DNA of 64,000 nt, taken from assembly GCA_014898415.1 (NCBI GenBank), contig RCTD01000016.1, positions 372,001 to 436,000 on the forward strand, in the 5' to 3' direction. The notes below the pieces were generated by a model. That model was given only the letters and a program-made list of their open reading frames with translations, did not search any database and was not told the origin of the DNA. Numbering within the stretch: the first letter of the stretch is position 1; each line of letters starts with the position of its first letter. This DNA comes from Stromatinia cepivora (lineage: Eukaryota; Ascomycota; Leotiomycetes; Helotiales; Sclerotiniaceae). A program made the translations under genes and the position numbers. Of this stretch, positions 60,101 to 64,000 are shown piece by piece.

Positions 60101-61714
60101 ATGGACTCTCCAATTGTGGCACAACTGTTTCGGCAGCTATTCCGACATAAAAATTGTCGGGTTTTACGATCTTATTCCTCGTCATCTTCTCGAGCTTGGA
60201 ATGGGCATGGTGCGCAGTTGAGATGTTTGTCGAGCACCAGTAGGAGGGGCAGAGGGGTGAAGGAGACGAAGAATGAAAGCCATTGGCAGCAGAGAACAGA
60301 CTTGTTTCCTGTAGATATGATGGAGGAGTTCAATAAATATCCCATGGTTACAGCAGATCAGCTGAGAGGGAGGAGAGAAAGACCTAGGCGTGTAAAGATG
60401 CTGACGCGAGATTTTATCGAAGGTATTCACAAACCGCTCTTTATCACATAGCAGACCTTCCTGACATACTATGCAGATAGTTTATACAATCCTTCTTATG
60501 GCTATTTCTCCAAACAAGTCGTAATCTTCACTCCTGGCGAACCCTTCGATTTCAACTCCCTCGAAGACGAACCCGCCTTTCACCGTCTCCTGGGTCAACG
60601 GTACACCGAGTTTGAGGACGAGTTGGATCTGAAATCTCCCAATGAGACCCGTCAACTGTGGCACACACCGACGGAGCTCTTCAGACCTTACTACGGCGAA
60701 GCTATAGCCCGGTATTTGGTCAATAATTACAAAATATGGCAATACCCATACCACGATCTCATAATCTACGAAATGGGAGCCGGAAACGGCACCCTCATGC
60801 TCAATATCCTCGACTACATTCGCGCCACAGAACCTGAGGTTTATGCCCGCACAAAGTTCAAAATCATTGAGATATCCAGCAATCTCGCATCTCTACAAAA
60901 GTCACACCTCTTAAGGAACGCCAATTCTCGAGGACATTCAACTAAAGTTGAAATCATCAACAAATCAGTCTTTGAATGGAACCAGATAATACCCTCGCCA
61001 TGTTTCTTCCTCGCCATGGAAGTATTCGACAACTTTGCGCATGACTCAATTCGATATGACCCTGTCACGGAAGAACCTCTCCAAGGCACCGTCCTAATTT
61101 CCAACACCGGCGACTTCTACGAGTTCTACACACCCACTATCGACCCCATAGCATCCCGGTTCCTTCGCGTACGACACGCTGCTACGAATGGAAGATATCC
61201 ACACCCACTTCCGCAGAACAAATTAGTAAGATCGTTGAGGAATAGCATGCCATTCGCTCCAAATCTCAGTCAGCCAGAATATATACCTACAAGACTTATG
61301 CAATTCTTCGATATATTAGCCAAGTATTTCCCGGCGCATAGATTAGTAACGAGTGATTTTCATTCGCTGCCGGATACAATCAAGGGAGTCAATGCACCAG
61401 TTGTGCAGACGAGATATAAAAGGAGGACGGTTCCTGTTTCGACGCCCTTTGTGAGCTTAACTATCCTTCTCCCCTTGATCGCTTCATGGGCTAATACGAT
61501 ATAGGTACATCAAGGATATTTCGACATATTATTCCCCACTGATTTCGCTGTCATGGATAATGTATACAGAGCTATCACAGGGAAATTCACACAAGTGTTA
61601 TCACATGAAGAGTTTCTGAACCGATGGGCTTACGTGGGACAGACAGAGACCAAGAATGGGGAGAATCCTCTTTTGACGTGGTATAAGAATGCCAGCGTTC
61701 TTACCACAGTATGA
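60101..61714 (+). CDS. NDUFAF7: NDUFAF7-like mitochondrial protein arginine methyltransferase (DUF185), 501 aa
   Basis: Three exons: 60101-60422, 60477-61450 and 61505-61714; both introns are 54 nt and start GTATTC and GTGAGC, phases agree. The start is MDSPIVAQLF. The first ~60 residues are rich in Arg and Ser and poor in acidic residues (RQLFRHKNCRVLRSYSSSSS), a typical mitochondrial presequence. The enzyme part begins near RDFIEDSLYNPSYGYFSKQV, has LFRPYYGEAIARYLV, and the SAM-binding motif IIYEMGAGNGTLMLNIL. PCFFLAMEVFDNFAHD and VHQGYFDIFFPTDFAVMD-type segments follow. In animals NDUFAF7 dimethylates an arginine of complex I subunit NDUFS2 early in assembly. Fungal members are longer with inserted loops, as here. 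Presence of the gene fits a species that keeps complex I. Confidence 0.92.
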
Positions 61715-62048
61715 AAAATAAAATACCAAGTAACTGTGCACATTGCAAAATTCCTATCAACGCACAATACATGATAAAAGTTGATATTCTACTTATGGTA
61801 TGTGGCAACTAATCTTTTCTAGTTGGCCATTGTACAAAGTCTCCGTGGTTGGAGAAGAAGGAAGAAACTAAAAACCAATCTGTATGTTCCGCCGAGTTAA
61901 AAATAATGTCATCAGCTATAGAAGTATTCCCACATGCCACACCAACTTGGAAAAGTTGAAGCACGTAGGTATAAATATATTGATTAAAACAACCCATTAA
62001 CTCCAGTTTAATCCATTCTGTTGCACACCGGAATATACTTCATCTCCA
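61715..62048. other. Spacer between convergent 3' ends
   Basis: About 330 bases between the NDUFAF7-like stop and the stop of the right-edge gene. It holds both 3' UTRs; I see nothing else. Confidence 0.6.
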
Positions 62049-63692
62049 CTAATATTTATAGAAAGCCGCCATTTCTTCTTTCAAAGCCATGACCATCTTC
62101 GAAAGATTTGTATACTCACGAAGGTTCATATCAAGAATCGATGAATATTCAATTGTGTCCTTCGGCTCGAGCATGTGCAATACCTTCATCGCCTTCCTAT
62201 GGGAAGTGTTTAGCTGCTCAATAGTATTGATAAACTCGACCTCTTTCTCCGCCAAACCGATCATAGTCGATCTGATATCGGCGAGTTTGACAAGTTCCTT
62301 CAAACACAAATAAGCGTCGGTTGTCATAAACACCGCTTGAATTTGGTCGATAAAGTCTCTTTGTTGTTGGCAGTAGCGGTCTCTAGGTCTGGAATCATTG
62401 ATACTCGACTTTGTTGTGATGCCATTTGTGATCTCTTCGATCAGGTTCTCCAGTTGAGAAGCCATTTCACTAGTGAGAACGTTCTGTTGCAGTCGTTCGC
62501 CTTGTTGTATAAAACCCAAAATTCGATTGATTCTTTCAGTGACAATATCGAGTTGCGACTTTTGTTGGTTGATCCAATCTTCGACGAGGGGATAGAGAGA
62601 TTCGAATGTGTTGGAAATAAATTCGTACTCGTTCTCGGCTTCGGTATCGTTGGGAACATCTTCGCACTTATTGTCGGGTTCTTGGACTTTGGAACTAGGA
62701 CCTTCGAAGGTGTTGTTAGAAAAACTCTCAGAAGAGTTTTCGAGGTTGTAGGTTTTATAGTGACGAAGTTCGGAGGTGTTCTGAAGGGCATGTGATCTAG
62801 AATTCTCAAGCACAGTTTGTGAGGACCGCGCGGAGCTGAAACTTGCTACGGAGGGCATAACTGTGTCTAAGGGGGGCCTAAGGGTTATGGTAAGTTAGGG
62901 CTAGCAAACTCTGTCAAGACTCTGAGAGAACATTTAGCTTACATTTCTACATTGATTCCCGTATTTTCATTGGTTGTAGGGGATCCTGATCTGCTGTATT
63001 CAGATGGAGGTGCCGGGGATGGTGATAATCCTCTGGTATCCACGTCAGCATCAATCAGAGCACTGTTAGTTTAGAATCAAGCTAGGAGTATACTTACGGT
63101 TGTGCCGGCCTTAAACTTCCGAATCTTCTTCCAAGGCTGGGCGTATCAGAGACTTTTTCTTTGCCATGTTTCGATGTAGTAGTCTCTCTGTATGACAATT
63201 AGCTTGATATGCGCGATAATCCCCCATTGCACCCACGATTCCACAAGAACAGTTTCTCGGCTCTTGAGATTATGCTCTGGCTGTAAGCAAATCGATCCAA
63301 GGTCTCGACCACTGCGATGGCGCTTCGCTGGTGATACTTGCTCTTTCTCGCTACTTGGCTTTCTGGTTAAAAGTATAAGCGACGTCAAAATTCACTTCAA
63401 TGCCCCGATCTTGTTTGCACAATTACCGAATTGGTGGAGTAAAATATGAGTTTTTCTCTACTTCGCAATGGTTGCGTTTGCGGGGACTGCAGGAGGAGGA
63501 TAGTTCTGCTGTTTGCTCTTCGACACTATTATGTTGAGACAAGTTAGTAAACTCATCTTGTGAAAATATACTGCACTGGATATTCTGGAAAAGTGGTGGT
63601 ACTCACTCCGAATCTTGTAAGATTTCTCTCACAGTGACGATAGGTTCTTTGTTTCTTACCGCAAGGTTCGAACTCCACTCCAATGCGTCCAT
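62049..63692 (-). CDS. Unknown helical/coiled-coil protein, six exons, 439 aa
   Basis: I assembled six exons on the minus strand: 63607-63692, 63427-63525, 63237-63362, 63098-63187, 62943-63032 and 62049-62877. Introns of 49-81 nt start GTGAGT, GTAATT, GTGGGT, GTAAGT and GTAAGC; every junction splits a codon after its second base, and the frame stays open. The start is MDALEWSSNL. I do not recognise the protein. Residues 1-250 are Ser/Pro/Glu/Arg-rich and disordered. From ~260 to the end it is helical and rich in Glu, Gln, Leu (VEDWINQQKSQLDIVTERIN, QLENLIEEITNG, LNTSHRKAMKVLHMLEP), predicted coiled coil. A structural or nuclear role is only a guess. A shorter reading from the ATG at 62858 would give 269 residues; the five upstream exons with equal phase argue for the long form. 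Confidence 0.75.
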
Positions 63693-64000
63693 TTTGTGGC
63701 GAATACTTGAATACTGAAGAATTAATATAGTATTTTAATGCTATAGTAAGCAAACGAAAAGAGGAATCATAGAAAGGCTTTTTTGAAGAAAGAAAGAGAA
63801 ATCTTGAGAGGTTCACAATATGGGAACAGGTGTAAGGGAGGGTAATGCTTAACACGTCTCGAAGTGGAAGGCAATTAGGGATATTCGTTCTTACCTTTCA
63901 GGACTTTACACCACTCTGATGAGATCTTAGCTACTATTTTACTTTCATGGGTGTTGATTGATTTCATGTCAATGCTTCATTGGTGCCCAAAAACTCAAAA
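63693..64000. promoter_or_regulatory. Upstream region at the right edge
   Basis: These 308 bases lie upstream of the six-exon gene and probably hold its promoter and 5' UTR. The window ends before another gene is seen. No repeat or motif stands out. Confidence 0.5.

Noticed and set aside
1..64000. CRISPR arrays, bacterial operons, ribosome binding sites
   Set aside because: The window is eukaryotic with spliced genes; no such structures are present.

Overview
The window is nuclear DNA of a filamentous ascomycete. Nearly every gene carries short introns (about 49-205 nt) with GT donors and AG acceptors. The predicted proteins look like Pezizomycotina families: TEA/AbaA-type regulator, Srk1/Rck2 kinase, MTC1, and a complex I assembly methyltransferase. 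Moderate GC and long AT-rich spacers fit a Leotiomycete such as the Sclerotiniaceae (Botrytis/Sclerotinia); that placement is inferred from protein flavour and was not tested.

Layout, left to right. An MFS transporter, cut by the left edge, faces a 928-aa protein with a UBZ-like zinc finger and AT-hooks. That protein diverges from an MTC1-type gene. A 7.1-kb gene-poor stretch follows, holding a 39-copy TTTCC tract and a decayed gene resembling the end of a Zn2Cys6 transcription factor. Next is an Srk1/Rck2-type kinase and a 5.7-kb spacer containing three different MITE-like elements within 2.7 kb. Then come a RidA-family enzyme, a proline-rich unknown protein, an RNase III-like protein with degenerate catalytic motifs, a tRNA-like sequence and a DUF2237 protein. 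After another 6.2-kb spacer lie an ELL-type elongation factor, a seven-exon dynein light chain (LC8), the rRNA-processing protein Mrd1 and a TEA/ATTS transcription factor. The last 14 kb hold an unknown basic protein, a Dsc2/UBAC2-like rhomboid pseudoprotease, an O-methyltransferase remnant, a DUF4188 protein, a membrane-anchored cysteine synthase-like enzyme divergent from an NDUFAF7-like gene, and an unknown six-exon coiled-coil protein.

Most genes are housekeeping genes: transcription elongation, ribosome biogenesis, dynein motor, mitochondrial complex I assembly, stress kinase. There is no gene cluster of one pathway. Two head-to-head pairs have short shared promoters: 201 bp for the two probably mitochondrial genes and 651 bp for the UBZ-like gene and MTC1. 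The accessory content (MITEs, pseudogene pieces, possible Pol III units) sits in the spacers. I did not find a convincing new multi-gene system. The most useful discoveries are genes assembled from very small exons (LC8, the right-edge gene, DUF2237, RidA), the MITE cluster, and unknown proteins with suggestive domains. All splice junctions were read by eye and checked for phase; none is backed by transcript data.
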